Origin: an uncultured Collinsella sp.
Lineage (GTDB): Bacteria > Actinomycetota > Coriobacteriia > Coriobacteriales > Coriobacteriaceae
NCBI GenBank assembly: GCA_937950415.1
Contig: CALFDL010000131.1
Location: 1 to 23,107 of the forward strand
Direction: 5' to 3'
Length of the DNA: 23,107 nt
Position numbers and translations under genes: made by a program. Below the pieces are notes generated by a model. The model worked only from the letters and a program-made list of their open reading frames with translations. It did no database searches and was not told where the DNA came from. The stretch's first letter is position 1; the number at the start of each line of letters is the position of its first letter. Shown here in pieces: positions 6,232 to 14,126 of this stretch.

Positions 6232-6432
6232 ATGGACGACAAAATGGACCAATACAGCCAATTGTCAAAAGAATTTGATAGGGTTGGCTTAACAGATTTA
6301 CTCGACGGCATATCCGTGGCGGGGGATAGGTTTTATGTTGTTGAGCACTTATTTGCATCGGGTAAAGGAAACCAAGAGTATCGAAAACGGTGCCCCCGGG
6401 CCCCGGGAGGGACTGCAGGGGCGTTCGGCTAA
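6232..6432 (+). CDS. Hypothetical 66-residue protein, possibly a truncated gene
   Basis: It begins 14 bp after the membrane protein gene and shares its AT-richer composition over the first 45 codons (MDDKMDQYSQLSKEFDRVGL onward). The last 20 codons run into a very GC-rich stretch with repeated CCCGGG and low-complexity translation (PRAPGGTAGAFG). This looks like a reading frame continuing past a junction, so the gene may be the 5' remnant of a longer one. The ribosome binding site is poor (GGAAGCGGG immediately before ATG). No family was recognised. Confidence 0.3.
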   Translation: MDDKMDQYSQLSKEFDRVGLTDLLDGISVAGDRFYVVEHLFASGKGNQEYRKRCPRAPGGTAGAFG

Positions 6433-6503
6433 CTGTGGGTACGACCTATTTGCTCAATGTGTTCGCCTGAGATCGGAAAATAACCATCATGCGCCCCACA
6501 ACG

Positions 6504-8033
6504 CTAGTCCAGCTTGGTGCCCGGTACTTGCGGTGCCTCTATAAGCCGCGCTTTGAGCTCGTTCAAAATGGAAACGGGCTGTCGATCGACAGCGTCCAGA
6601 TGAAGTGTCGCCACACGAATGGGTGGCTGATATTCAAGCGAGCCGATGAGCACGGGAGAACCCAGGAACCGCTCGATTTCTTCTGCGATCGCGTCGGTCT
6701 CTTCGGGATCAAAGTCGTCGAAAAGCGCCGCGAACGTCGGCCCCGTCGAGCGGAACAGGCGACCCTTGCCGCGCGAGCATTCCATGAGGCAGGCGGCGCT
6801 TTCTGCCAAAACGCGGTCGCCCGCATCAAAGCCAAAGCGGGCATTGACCTGAGCGATATCGTCGATTTTGATGGCGATCAAACCAGCCTTGCGCGCCACG
6901 CGACGCATTTCGCCAATGGCGTTGACCAGGGCGTGAATATCGCCCAAGCCGGTCACGGAATCGGTCGTATCTGCCAAGCTTCGGTTGATGATAATGCCCA
7001 CATACATGCCGGGCTCGGTATCGGTGCCGTCCAAGCGGTAGCCCGTGCAGTCGCAAAGCACGTATTTTCCGGTGGCATCCATTACGCGATACTGCATGTA
7101 GTGGAAGTGCCACGTGCCGTTTATCACCATGTCGAGCTCGGCACGTACGTTGTCGCGGTCCTCGGGATGGACGCGGGCGAGCCACATGTCGAGTGAGTTA
7201 AAAGGGTGCTGGGAGGGCAGGTCAAAATCGCGCACGGCGTTAACCGACCATTGCGATTCTCCCGTATCGAGATTGAGGATAAACGGATAGCGCGTCTCGG
7301 AGCTCATGGAGATCGCTTGGAACACCCGGTCGTTGCAGGGAAGCTGATCGACGATTGGGCGTTGCGGCGCGTCATCGTCTTTCGGTTGCTGCACACGATG
7401 CATAAGCTTATAGCGATACATCTTGCGATCGGCATCCATCGTCATCTGACGACGCGTGTCGCCGGCAAGTGGATCGACGCGCGAGCAGCCAAAGCTAAAG
7501 CTGCCGATCATGGGCGCCTTGCCACCTGAGCTCGCCTCGATCAGCCTGGCACGCACCTGCTCCAAGCGCTGCTCGAGTCCAATCTCGTTTGCGGAGGGCG
7601 AGATGAGCACAAACTCGTCTCCACCGATACGGAACAGCATCTCATCGTGCTCCATAGTTTCGGAGAGCGTGCGGCAGATGCTCAGAATATAGCGATTGCC
7701 TTCGGCGTGGCCAAACCTATCATTGCAATGCTTGAGATGGTCGATGTCAATATAGGCGCAGGTGAAGGGGTCGCCTTTGCGCCAGAGCTGCTCGACGTGA
7801 CGGTCGAGTCCGCCGCGGTTGCCCAAGTTGGTGAGCGGATCGATATAGGCGTTGCGCTCAAGCAGCTGGCGCTCTTGTTGCAGGATAGCATGCGTCTTTT
7901 GCAGTTGCTCACCAACGGCGCGTAGCCCAGCGGGCAGCGCGGCAACATCGAGTTCAGCGGTCGAGACGCCGTTCGCAAGTCGCTGAAGATAGGCAATAAT
8001 CGATTGCTCGCCCAAGCGATATGACTCGTTCAT
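6504..8033 (-). CDS. Diguanylate cyclase: GGDEF - PAS-like - degenerate GGDEF
   Basis: A 509-residue soluble protein with no membrane segment. Residues 1-60 are helical and probably a coiled-coil/dimerisation region. GGDEF1 (about 62-215) is complete, with DPLTNLGNRGG, FGHAEGN and RIGGDEF at 135-141, and should make c-di-GMP from two GTP. The inhibitory RxxD site at its usual place nine to six residues before GGDEF is missing. Residues about 235-350 read as a PAS-fold (LDTGESQWSV, RVHPEDRDNV, QYRVMDATGKYVLCDC). Residues 355-500 repeat the GGDEF fold from DSVTGLGDIHALVNAI, but STGPTFAALF replaces the active-site loop, so this copy is probably regulatory. The start is set by AAGGAGG nine bases upstream. 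It is a shorter paralogue of the next gene upstream, which shares the same first three domains. Confidence 0.85.
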   Translation of the reverse strand: MNESYRLGEQSIIAYLQRLANGVSTAELDVAALPAGLRAVGEQLQKTHAILQQERQLLERNAYIDPLTNLGNRGGLDRHVEQLWRKGDPFTCAYIDIDHLKHCNDRFGHAEGNRYILSICRTLSETMEHDEMLFRIGGDEFVLISPSANEIGLEQRLEQVRARLIEASSGGKAPMIGSFSFGCSRVDPLAGDTRRQMTMDADRKMYRYKLMHRVQQPKDDDAPQRPIVDQLPCNDRVFQAISMSSETRYPFILNLDTGESQWSVNAVRDFDLPSQHPFNSLDMWLARVHPEDRDNVRAELDMVINGTWHFHYMQYRVMDATGKYVLCDCTGYRLDGTDTEPGMYVGIIINRSLADTTDSVTGLGDIHALVNAIGEMRRVARKAGLIAIKIDDIAQVNARFGFDAGDRVLAESAACLMECSRGKGRLFRSTGPTFAALFDDFDPEETDAIAEEIERFLGSPVLIGSLEYQPPIRVATLHLDAVDRQPVSILNELKARLIEAPQVPGTKLD

Positions 8034-8071
8034 GATGAATAACCTCCTTGGGCAGAACAATGGTTTGTATC

Positions 8072-8102
8072 ATATCCCCAAATCGGTTTGAATTGGGGAT
8101 AT
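8072..8102. promoter_or_regulatory. 10-bp dyad overlapping a candidate -10 of the GGDEF gene
   Basis: ATATCCCCAA and TTGGGGATAT form a perfect inverted repeat with an 11-nt spacer. On the minus strand the second arm runs into GATATGATAC, giving a TATGAT -10 candidate about 38 bp before the ATG. No T-run follows either arm, so an operator is more likely than a terminator, though it could still end transcripts of the upstream gene. Confidence 0.4.
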
Positions 8103-8160
8103 AAGTTAGCTAATGGAGACAAATGCCCCCTTCGACGGTGGCGTTTTGCGCGCGAACGTA

Positions 8161-10878
8161 TCAGTTGTTATTGCCACCATCGAGCAATGCCTCAAAATCC
8201 TTCGCCGGCATGGGGCGGTAGTAGAGGAAGCCCTGAGCGTAGCGGGCGCCCATTTGTCGTAGCATGTTCGCCTGCTCATTTGTCTCGACGCCTTCGACCA
8301 CGACGGGCAGATGGAGCGACTGCGCCATTTCGAGCATCGATGAAATGATTTGCGTGCTGCGGCCTTGATCGCGGTCGGTGGGCACAAAGGTGCGGTCGAG
8401 CTTGATGACGTCGACGTTGACGTTCTTGAGTATCGCGAGCGTGGACTGACCGGTGCCAAAATCGTCCATATAGGTCGAGAAGCCGCGGGTGTGCAGATCT
8501 GCGGTCAGCTTATCCACGGCCTCGGATTCTCCCGTATAAGCCGTCTCGGTGATCTCGATACGCATGAGCTCGGGCGGTAGGTTGTATTGGGCGGCGAGCG
8601 CCCCCATATGTTCGGCAACGTCGCAGGCAAGGATATCCACGCGCGACACATTAAGCGAGACCGGAACCACGCGAAGACGACGATCGAGACGCTCGCGAAG
8701 CCATATGGCGACACCCTGCCAAATGAACTTGTCGAGCGTCACTACAAAGCCGCTTTCCTCGAGTGCGGGGATAAACGTTGCGGGCGAAATGAGAGAGCCG
8801 TCCTTGTCAATCCAGCGGGTGAGTGCTTCGGCGCCAATAATCTCGCCGGTTTCCATATCGACCTGGGGCTGAAGATAGTACGTGATGCGACCATTTGACA
8901 GCGCGTACTGGAATTCGGTCAGCGTGCGGTGGAACGCGACTTCGCGCTCGTACTCCGTGGGGCGGAAAATGGCAATGCGCTCCTTATAGTCGTTTTTTGC
9001 GCGTCGATTGGTAAACATGGCCTTTGCCTGCGCATCGATGGTGATTTCCTCATTGGAGTCGATGGGGTAAACGCCCATGGACGGCCAGAAACCTACGCCG
9101 TCATCATGCCTGGCTACTGCCTCGCGAACGCGGTTGTAGATTTGATGGACGGTGATGTGCTTAAAGGGGATGAGTACACAAAAGTCATCTTGGCCCCAGT
9201 ACCCTGCGACGCCCATATCGGCATTCTCGATGTCCTTGAGGACCGTGCCCACATCGGCGAGCACGCGGTCGTCCTCGGCTTGGCCGTGCCATTCATTAAA
9301 CAGGCGCATGTGGCCCATGTCGACCGTGGCGATGCACCAGGTGCCGTTGCGCCTTGCCTCGAGAAATGCGTTGGCGCGCCGCATAAACTCGCTGGGTCGA
9401 TAGAGGCCCGTGAGCGAGTCGATACGTTCGGCTATGGCGCTTTTGCGCTCCGCCTCGGGTATAGGGAGGCTGTCGTTGGGAACAAGCCCGCCGGCCGTGC
9501 GAAGGCGACGGTCGAGTTCGCCTAAAACGGCGGTCGCTTGATGGGTTAAGTGCTCGTAAAAGGCCGGGACGACAAGGCAGACGGGAGTAATGGTGTCGCC
9601 TGCGATTCGAACAGGAGCGAAAACGGCCTCTTTAAGGTGGCGGGTCAGTTGCTCGAATGCCTCGTGGTCTAGGTCGTTGCTGAGCACGACGAACTGGACG
9701 CTTCGTGAACGGTAGACCCGGCTCCTGCCGCGGGTGATCGACAGCATGCGGCCTGCGTATTCGGCAAGCATGTTGTCGACAGCCTCGGCCCCGTAGAGCT
9801 CGTTGAGCTTTGTCGTGCCACGAACGCGCACCGCTATAAGCCCTGTCTCGCAACGATCGCGGCGGCAGGCGTCGATGGCGTTGGCCAGCATGCGCTGCGT
9901 TCCGAGGCCTGTGGCGGCGTCGACGGTTTCGGCAAGTGAGTGGTTGACGAGCTCGCCGACATAGAGCGAGGGGACATTTCCGTCGCCGTCGATACGAAAC
10001 CTGCGAGCACGGCAAAGGACGTAGTCGCCGACGGCGTTGCGCACACGATACTGCATGACGCGACGATGCTTGGTGCCGTTGTAGACTTGGTCGATGTCGT
10101 TGATGCAGGCCTCAAGGTCGTCGGGATGGACGCGCGTTTTCCAGTAATCGCGACAGTTATCTATGTGCTCCGAGGGAAGGCCAAGATCGCGCAAGGCACC
10201 TTGTGACCAAAGGGTGCGATGTTTGTCCAAGTTCTCGATGAAGAAATAACGGCCTTCGTTAAGCATCGAAAACGCGTCGAAAACGCGGTCGCTTATTTCG
10301 AAGTCGTCGGCGTGGACTTGCGTGATATTGCGTCGATCGAGGTGCATGGCATGACGTAGCTTGTAGTCGTACATGCGATGGTCGGCATCGAGCGTCATGC
10401 GATTGGAAGCTTCGCCCAGGGCGGGGTCGGCATGTGACACTCCGTAGCTAAACGAGCGGGGCATCTCGGAATCGTTGTTTTTGAGCAGAACCGTTCGGCA
10501 GTGTTTCAGACGTTCGGCGAGGTCGTCCTCGGTCGCAATCGTAGATAGGATGGCAAACTCGTCGCCGCCTATGCGAAACGCCGCTTCGCCCGCCTTCATA
10601 TACAGCTTAAGATAGAGACTTACCTGCAAGATATAGCGGTTGCCCTCGTCATGCCCAAAGACGTCGTTGCAGTGCTTGAGATTGTCGATATCGATGAACG
10701 CCATGGTAACGGGGGCGTCCTGCTCCCAGAGCTCCTCGAGGGAACGGGCAAAGCCGCCACGGTTGCCAAGCCCGGTAAGCTGGTCGGTAAAGGCCGTCCT
10801 GATCAGATCCTCCTGACGCTCGAGAAGGTCACGGACGGTCTTTTCGAGCGTTTCGGTGTAATTGCTGACAGTATCCAT
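8161..10878 (-). CDS. Bifunctional c-di-GMP protein: GGDEF - PAS-like - degenerate GGDEF - GGDEF-like - EAL
   Basis: A 905-residue soluble protein. GGDEF1 is intact (TDQLTGLGNRGGF at 31-43, RIGGDEF at 102-108) but without the RxxD inhibitory site. A PAS-like domain follows at about 200-315 (RVHPDDLEAC, QYRVRNAVGDYVLC). GGDEF2 (about 320-470) has lost its loop (RSRSVQFVVL). GGDEF3 (about 486-640) retains SLTGLYRPSEF and carries GQDDF at 562-566, a variant loop. The EAL domain (about 645-900) has all residues needed for hydrolysis of c-di-GMP to pGpG: Glu684 in EAL, Asn743, Glu775, DDFGTG at 805-810, Lys826, Glu862 and QG at 882-883. Both synthesis and breakdown are therefore possible. The ATG has no good Shine-Dalgarno. 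Its first three domains match the downstream paralogue, pointing to a tandem duplication. Confidence 0.88.
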   Translation of the reverse strand: MDTVSNYTETLEKTVRDLLERQEDLIRTAFTDQLTGLGNRGGFARSLEELWEQDAPVTMAFIDIDNLKHCNDVFGHDEGNRYILQVSLYLKLYMKAGEAAFRIGGDEFAILSTIATEDDLAERLKHCRTVLLKNNDSEMPRSFSYGVSHADPALGEASNRMTLDADHRMYDYKLRHAMHLDRRNITQVHADDFEISDRVFDAFSMLNEGRYFFIENLDKHRTLWSQGALRDLGLPSEHIDNCRDYWKTRVHPDDLEACINDIDQVYNGTKHRRVMQYRVRNAVGDYVLCRARRFRIDGDGNVPSLYVGELVNHSLAETVDAATGLGTQRMLANAIDACRRDRCETGLIAVRVRGTTKLNELYGAEAVDNMLAEYAGRMLSITRGRSRVYRSRSVQFVVLSNDLDHEAFEQLTRHLKEAVFAPVRIAGDTITPVCLVVPAFYEHLTHQATAVLGELDRRLRTAGGLVPNDSLPIPEAERKSAIAERIDSLTGLYRPSEFMRRANAFLEARRNGTWCIATVDMGHMRLFNEWHGQAEDDRVLADVGTVLKDIENADMGVAGYWGQDDFCVLIPFKHITVHQIYNRVREAVARHDDGVGFWPSMGVYPIDSNEEITIDAQAKAMFTNRRAKNDYKERIAIFRPTEYEREVAFHRTLTEFQYALSNGRITYYLQPQVDMETGEIIGAEALTRWIDKDGSLISPATFIPALEESGFVVTLDKFIWQGVAIWLRERLDRRLRVVPVSLNVSRVDILACDVAEHMGALAAQYNLPPELMRIEITETAYTGESEAVDKLTADLHTRGFSTYMDDFGTGQSTLAILKNVNVDVIKLDRTFVPTDRDQGRSTQIISSMLEMAQSLHLPVVVEGVETNEQANMLRQMGARYAQGFLYYRPMPAKDFEALLDGGNNN

Positions 10879-11202
10879 GTTCTAAGCGGCTTTCTGAGGT
10901 CGGGGCGGATTGCGTCGGGCGAGCTCGTTGTGTACACGCGTCGTTGCTCGGCGTTTTGCGTGTATCCAGGCCCCCGCTTTGCCGCGTTGTTGAGTTAATT
11001 TGCCGGCTAATGTTCGCTGTTGATAACAGCTGAGTAGTGTAAACAACAGTGCACAATTATATATGGGTGCACATGCTGTGGGCGGCTATTATTCGACAAG
11101 CGGCAGCGCGACGATGCGATGTTCGATAAAAATGCGACTGGGACGGTATATGTTGACGGGTATACTTGTTCCGTTTGAATTTGTGGGGACGGAGATGGTC
11201 GC
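10879..11202. other. Divergent intergenic region (324 bp) with dyads and promoter-like hexamers
   Basis: It separates the minus-strand EAL gene from the plus-strand patatin gene. Visible elements are a dyad GCTGTT-GAT-AACAGC at 11016-11030 and two GTGCAC palindromes at 11049-11054 and 11067-11072 flanking a 12-bp AT-rich core. Toward the patatin gene lie TTGACG at 11153 and TATACT at 11161, the latter a fair -10 although the two are too close to act as a pair. No gene-like frame is supported. Confidence 0.4.
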
Positions 11203-12072
11203 ATGGCACAGTCAAATACGACGCGCACGGTGGGGCTGGCGCTCGAGGGAGGCGGCTACCGCGGTATGTATACGGCGGGCGTGCTCGACGTTTGGATGGA
11301 GCACGGCTTAACTTGCGACCATATGGTGGGTGTCTCGGCGGGCGCGGCGTTTGGCTACAACTTTAAATCGCGCCAGATCGGCCGCGCCATTCGCTATAAC
11401 AAGGCCTATTGCGCCGACAAGCGCTATGCGAGCGTGACCAGCTGGCTGCGAACCGGCGATATGTACAATGCCGACTTTGCTTATCACGAGGTGCCTATCG
11501 AGCGCGATCCTATCGACTTGGAGGCGTATCGCACCTGTCCCATGCGATTTACGTGCGTGTGTACCGATATCGAGACGGGCAAGGCCGTCTATCACGATCT
11601 GCCGTATGGCGACGAGCGCGATATCGAGTGGATTCGGGCGTCGTCGGCAATTCCCGTGGCGACGCGTCCCGTTGCTATTGACGGGCATAAGTATCTGGAT
11701 GGTGGCGTGGCTGATTCTATTCCCAGCGCGTGGCTGTTTGCGCAGGGGTATGACCGCAATATCGTGGTACTCACGCAGCCGGCGGGCTTTGTGAAGCAGC
11801 CCAACAGCGTGATGCCCATGCTGCGGCGCTTGTTCCGTCACTATCCGGAGTTTGTCGCAGCGCTTGAGCACCGGCATGAGGTCTACAATGCCACGCTCGA
11901 TGACCTGGCACGTCGCGAGGCTGCCGGCGAGATCTTTGTGGTGCGTCCGAGCGAATCGGTGAAGGTGCCGTCGCTGTGTCGCGAGCCCGATGAACTTGAG
12001 CGCATCTACCAGATTGGTCGCCGCGATGCGGAGGCGACCTTGCCGGAACTGGAGGCATATCTGGCAGGGTAG
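11203..12072 (+). CDS. Patatin-like phospholipase
   Basis: A 289-residue patatin-fold acyl hydrolase. The oxyanion loop GGGYRG is at residues 16-21, the nucleophile elbow GVSAG has Ser45, and the second dyad member Asp166 is in DGGVADSIP, so the catalytic Ser-Asp pair is complete. Family members hydrolyse phospholipid or other lipid acyl esters. There is no signal peptide or membrane helix, so action is cytosolic or at the inner face of the membrane. Size and the motif EGGGYRGMYTAGVLD are typical of the single-domain bacterial YjjU-like group. The start is the ATG about eight bases after GGAG. It is transcribed alone, away from the c-di-GMP gene, and ends against the thiamine operon at a shared stem-loop. 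Confidence 0.9.
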   Translation: MAQSNTTRTVGLALEGGGYRGMYTAGVLDVWMEHGLTCDHMVGVSAGAAFGYNFKSRQIGRAIRYNKAYCADKRYASVTSWLRTGDMYNADFAYHEVPIERDPIDLEAYRTCPMRFTCVCTDIETGKAVYHDLPYGDERDIEWIRASSAIPVATRPVAIDGHKYLDGGVADSIPSAWLFAQGYDRNIVVLTQPAGFVKQPNSVMPMLRRLFRHYPEFVAALEHRHEVYNATLDDLARREAAGEIFVVRPSESVKVPSLCREPDELERIYQIGRRDAEATLPELEAYLAG

Positions 12073-12094
12073 AGGCTGCTGCCGCCATCTCGGC

Positions 12095-12140
12095 GGAAAG
12101 CGCATCCCGGAATGGAGGCTCAAACTGGGATGCGCTTTCC
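12095..12140. terminator. Stem-loop between convergent patatin and thiE genes
   Basis: A perfect 14-bp inverted repeat (GGAAAGCGCATCCC and its complement) has an 18-nt loop and sits 22 bp past the patatin stop and 44 bp past the thiE stop. T-runs are short (TTTCC only), so this is a likely bidirectional but not strong intrinsic terminator. Confidence 0.55.
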
Positions 12141-12184
12141 ATTGCTGAAGATATGAGGCTGCGAATCAGCTGCTCGGCCTAGAC

Positions 12185-12880
12185 TTACGCCTGCTGCCAG
12201 GTGTCGACGAGCTCCTTGGCCGCGGCGTAGGGGTCATCGGCGCTGCAGACGGCGCTCACCACGAAAAAGCCGTCGACGCCGGTGGCCTTGAGCTGTGGCA
12301 GGTCGGCCGTCTTGACGCCGCCGCCCACCACGATGGGCACGGGGCTTGCCACGTGGAGGGCGGCCAGGTCCTCAAAGCTCTTGGTGATGATAGAGCCGTC
12401 GGCCGCGCGTCCGCAGTCGCGCTTGGTCTCGGTCTCGTGGAGTGGGCCGATGCCCAGGTAGTCGACTAGGCTCATGTCGGCGGTCTTGACGTACTCGAGC
12501 ATCTCCTCGCAACGGGCGGAAAGGCCCACGATGGCGTTGGGCCCCAGCAGCTTGCGACAGACCTCGACGGGAATGTCGCTCTGACCCACGTGCACGCCAT
12601 CGACGGCAATGCCCTGCTCGCGCGCGGCGAGTACGCAGTCCAGGCGGTCGTCAATCAGCAAAGCGACCTGACCGGTCTTGCCGGCCTGTGCGATTGCCTG
12701 CGCGGCGTCGCCGGTCAGCGCAATGATCTCGCGGGCGCTTGCCACCTTGGAGCGCACCTGGATGCAGGTAAAGCCGGCGTCGAGTGCCTGGGCCACCACA
12801 TCGCCCACGGGGCGCCCGAGCGTGTTTTCGGGGCCGAGTACCAGATAGGCCGAGATATCAAGGTTGTCGCGGATGCTCAT
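12185..12880 (-). CDS. thiE: Thiamine-phosphate synthase
   Basis: A 231-residue TIM-barrel enzyme that joins HMP pyrophosphate and hydroxyethylthiazole phosphate to thiamine phosphate in the cytosol. Motifs in order: TCIQVRSK (QxRxK, pyrophosphate contact), LIDDRLDCVLA, DGVHVGQSDIP, the thiazole-phosphate loop GIGPLHETETKRDC, and IVVGGGV with VVSAVCSADDP near the end. The ATG is preceded by AGGAGG, and its ATG overlaps the stop of the thiamine-binding protein gene by four bases (ATGA), so the two are translationally coupled. It is the last gene of the riboswitch-controlled thiM operon. The size is slightly above the usual 205-220 residues. Confidence 0.93.
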   Translation of the reverse strand: MSIRDNLDISAYLVLGPENTLGRPVGDVVAQALDAGFTCIQVRSKVASAREIIALTGDAAQAIAQAGKTGQVALLIDDRLDCVLAAREQGIAVDGVHVGQSDIPVEVCRKLLGPNAIVGLSARCEEMLEYVKTADMSLVDYLGIGPLHETETKRDCGRAADGSIITKSFEDLAALHVASPVPIVVGGGVKTADLPQLKATGVDGFFVVSAVCSADDPYAAAKELVDTWQQA

Positions 12881-13218
12881 CGTGCTTCCTCCTGTTTCCT
12901 GATCTGTGCTTCCATGCGCTCGAGTTTGCCGGTCATGGTGTCGGTAAATCCGGGTCGAATATCGGCTTTGAGCACGACTTCGGTGCGGATGCCCTTGCTC
13001 GCCAACACAAAGGTCGCGTCGCGCACGACCTGCATGACCTCGTCCCAGTCGCCCTCGATCTCTGTGAACATCGAGGTGGTGCGGTTGGGAAGGCCGCTCT
13101 CGCGAATGACGCGCACGACCTCGGCGACCTCGGCGGAGAGCTCGTCGCCGGTGCCGCACGGGGCGATGGCCACCGCGACGAGCGTGTTCATGCCGGCATT
13201 GGTTGCGGGCTCGGACAT
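12877..13218 (-). CDS. Thiamine-binding protein, MTH1187/YkoF-like (DUF77)
   Basis: A 113-residue protein of the MTH1187 (DUF77) family. It has the typical MNTLVAVAIAPCGTGDELSAEVAEVV opening, NRTTSMFTEIEGDWDEVMQVVRDA in the middle, and VVLKADIRPG toward the end. Relatives form small ferredoxin-like-fold oligomers that bind thiamine or its precursor HMP and often sit in thiamine operons. Position between thiM and thiE, three bases after the thiM stop and overlapping thiE by four, supports that job. The first ATG is used because GGAGGAGG lies about nine bases upstream, inside the end of thiM; the internal Met at codon 10 has no ribosome binding site. Confidence 0.85.
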   Translation of the reverse strand: MSEPATNAGMNTLVAVAIAPCGTGDELSAEVAEVVRVIRESGLPNRTTSMFTEIEGDWDEVMQVVRDATFVLASKGIRTEVVLKADIRPGFTDTMTGKLERMEAQIRKQEEAR

Positions 13219-13221
13219 GGC

Positions 13222-14061
13222 TTATGCCTCCTCCAGCTCGAGTCGGTTATCGGCGATGTCTTGGGCGGTCGCGCGGTAGAGCTCGTCGATAAAGGCGACC
13301 TTAAAGCTCGCCGGGGCATCCGCGACGGCGGCGGCACGCGTGCCGGCAACGTTGTAGACGGCGGTGCCGCAGACGGCTGCCGTAAACGGATCGGCGGCGC
13401 AGGCATATACGGCCAGCACGCCGCCCTGCGAGCAGCCGCAGCCGGTGATCTTGGACATGAGCGGGCTGCCGCCGTGGGACTTGGCTACGGTCGTGCCGTC
13501 GGTAATCAGGTCGACTTCGCCCGAGACCACTACGGCGCCGCCGGTGTAGCGGGCGAGTGCCACGGCGGCATCGCGGGCGGCGTCAACCGTATCGGTGGTG
13601 TCGACACCGCGTACACGGCTCAGGTCTGCGGCCTCGCCCTCAAGGCCCCACAGGCCGGCGAGCGCGATGATCTCGGAAGCGTTGCCGCGCACGATGGCGG
13701 GCTTGTACTGCTTAAGCTCGTTTACCAACTGGGTGCGCAGACTGCCGATGCCCAGGCCCACCGGGTCGAGCACCCAGGGCTTGCCGGCATCGTGTGCCGC
13801 CTTGGCCGCGCGGGGAATCGTCTGCTCGTAGATGGGGAAGAGCGTGCCCATATTGAGATAGATGGCGCCGCCGCCGGCAACGAGCGCCTCGCCCTCGTCG
13901 GGCAGATAGACCATGGCGGCCGAGCCGCCCACGGCGAGCTGCGCGTTGGCGACAAAGTCAATCGTCACCGTGTTGGTGATGGAGCCGGCCATCGGGTTGG
14001 TGGCGCGAATCGCCTCTACGGCCTTGACCACCTGTTGCTTAAGCTGTTCCGAATCAATCAC
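13222..14061 (-). CDS. thiM: Hydroxyethylthiazole kinase
   Basis: A 279-residue ribokinase-like enzyme that phosphorylates 4-methyl-5-(2-hydroxyethyl)thiazole for salvage into thiamine. Family motifs: TNPMAGSITNTVTIDFVAN (residues 21-39), GGGAIYLNMGTL, WVLDPVGLG (96-104), VRGNASEI (124-131), and the ATP-site/anion-hole segment ITGCGCSQGG (205-214) with the catalytic Cys. The GTG at 14059-14061 is chosen because AAGGAGG lies eight bases before it and the protein then starts in register with the family. Extending to the upstream ATG would run through the riboswitch terminator. It is the first gene of thiM - thiamine-binding protein - thiE, controlled by a TPP riboswitch. No thiD, thiC or thiG is next to it. 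Confidence 0.92.
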   Translation of the reverse strand: MIDSEQLKQQVVKAVEAIRATNPMAGSITNTVTIDFVANAQLAVGGSAAMVYLPDEGEALVAGGGAIYLNMGTLFPIYEQTIPRAAKAAHDAGKPWVLDPVGLGIGSLRTQLVNELKQYKPAIVRGNASEIIALAGLWGLEGEAADLSRVRGVDTTDTVDAARDAAVALARYTGGAVVVSGEVDLITDGTTVAKSHGGSPLMSKITGCGCSQGGVLAVYACAADPFTAAVCGTAVYNVAGTRAAAVADAPASFKVAFIDELYRATAQDIADNRLELEEA

Positions 14062-14066
14062 TGCAC

Positions 14067-14081
14067 ATGCCTCCTTGGCAT
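14067..14081 (-). promoter_or_regulatory. Small hairpin enclosing the thiM ribosome binding site
   Basis: On the minus strand ATGCC and GGCAT pair around the loop AAGGA, so the Shine-Dalgarno AAGGAGG lies partly in the loop and partly in the stem. With only five pairs it is weak, but its place between the riboswitch terminator and the GTG start makes a second, translational layer of control conceivable. Confidence 0.3.
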
Positions 14082-14083
14082 AG

Positions 14084-14113
14084 AAAAGGGGCGCTGTGCA
14101 TAGACAGCGCCCC
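14084..14113 (-). terminator. Intrinsic terminator of the TPP riboswitch (expression platform)
   Basis: A perfect 10-bp GC-rich stem (GGGGCGCTGT and its complement) with a 6-nt loop is followed by TTTTCT on the minus strand. It sits between the aptamer and thiM, so TPP binding would be expected to favour this stem and stop transcription before the operon. Confidence 0.85.
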
Positions 14114-14126
14114 TGTAAAGGCGGCA

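Noticed and set aside
6489..7196. Plus-strand frames opposite the GGDEF genes (6489-7196, 8929-9525 and others)
   Set aside because: Antisense shadows of the two strongly supported c-di-GMP genes, with no recognisable motif or ribosome binding site.
12095..12140. Inverted repeat considered as a further member of the AAAGGGACAG palindrome family
   Set aside because: The core is absent and the loop is 18 nt; it is better explained as a shared terminator of convergent genes.
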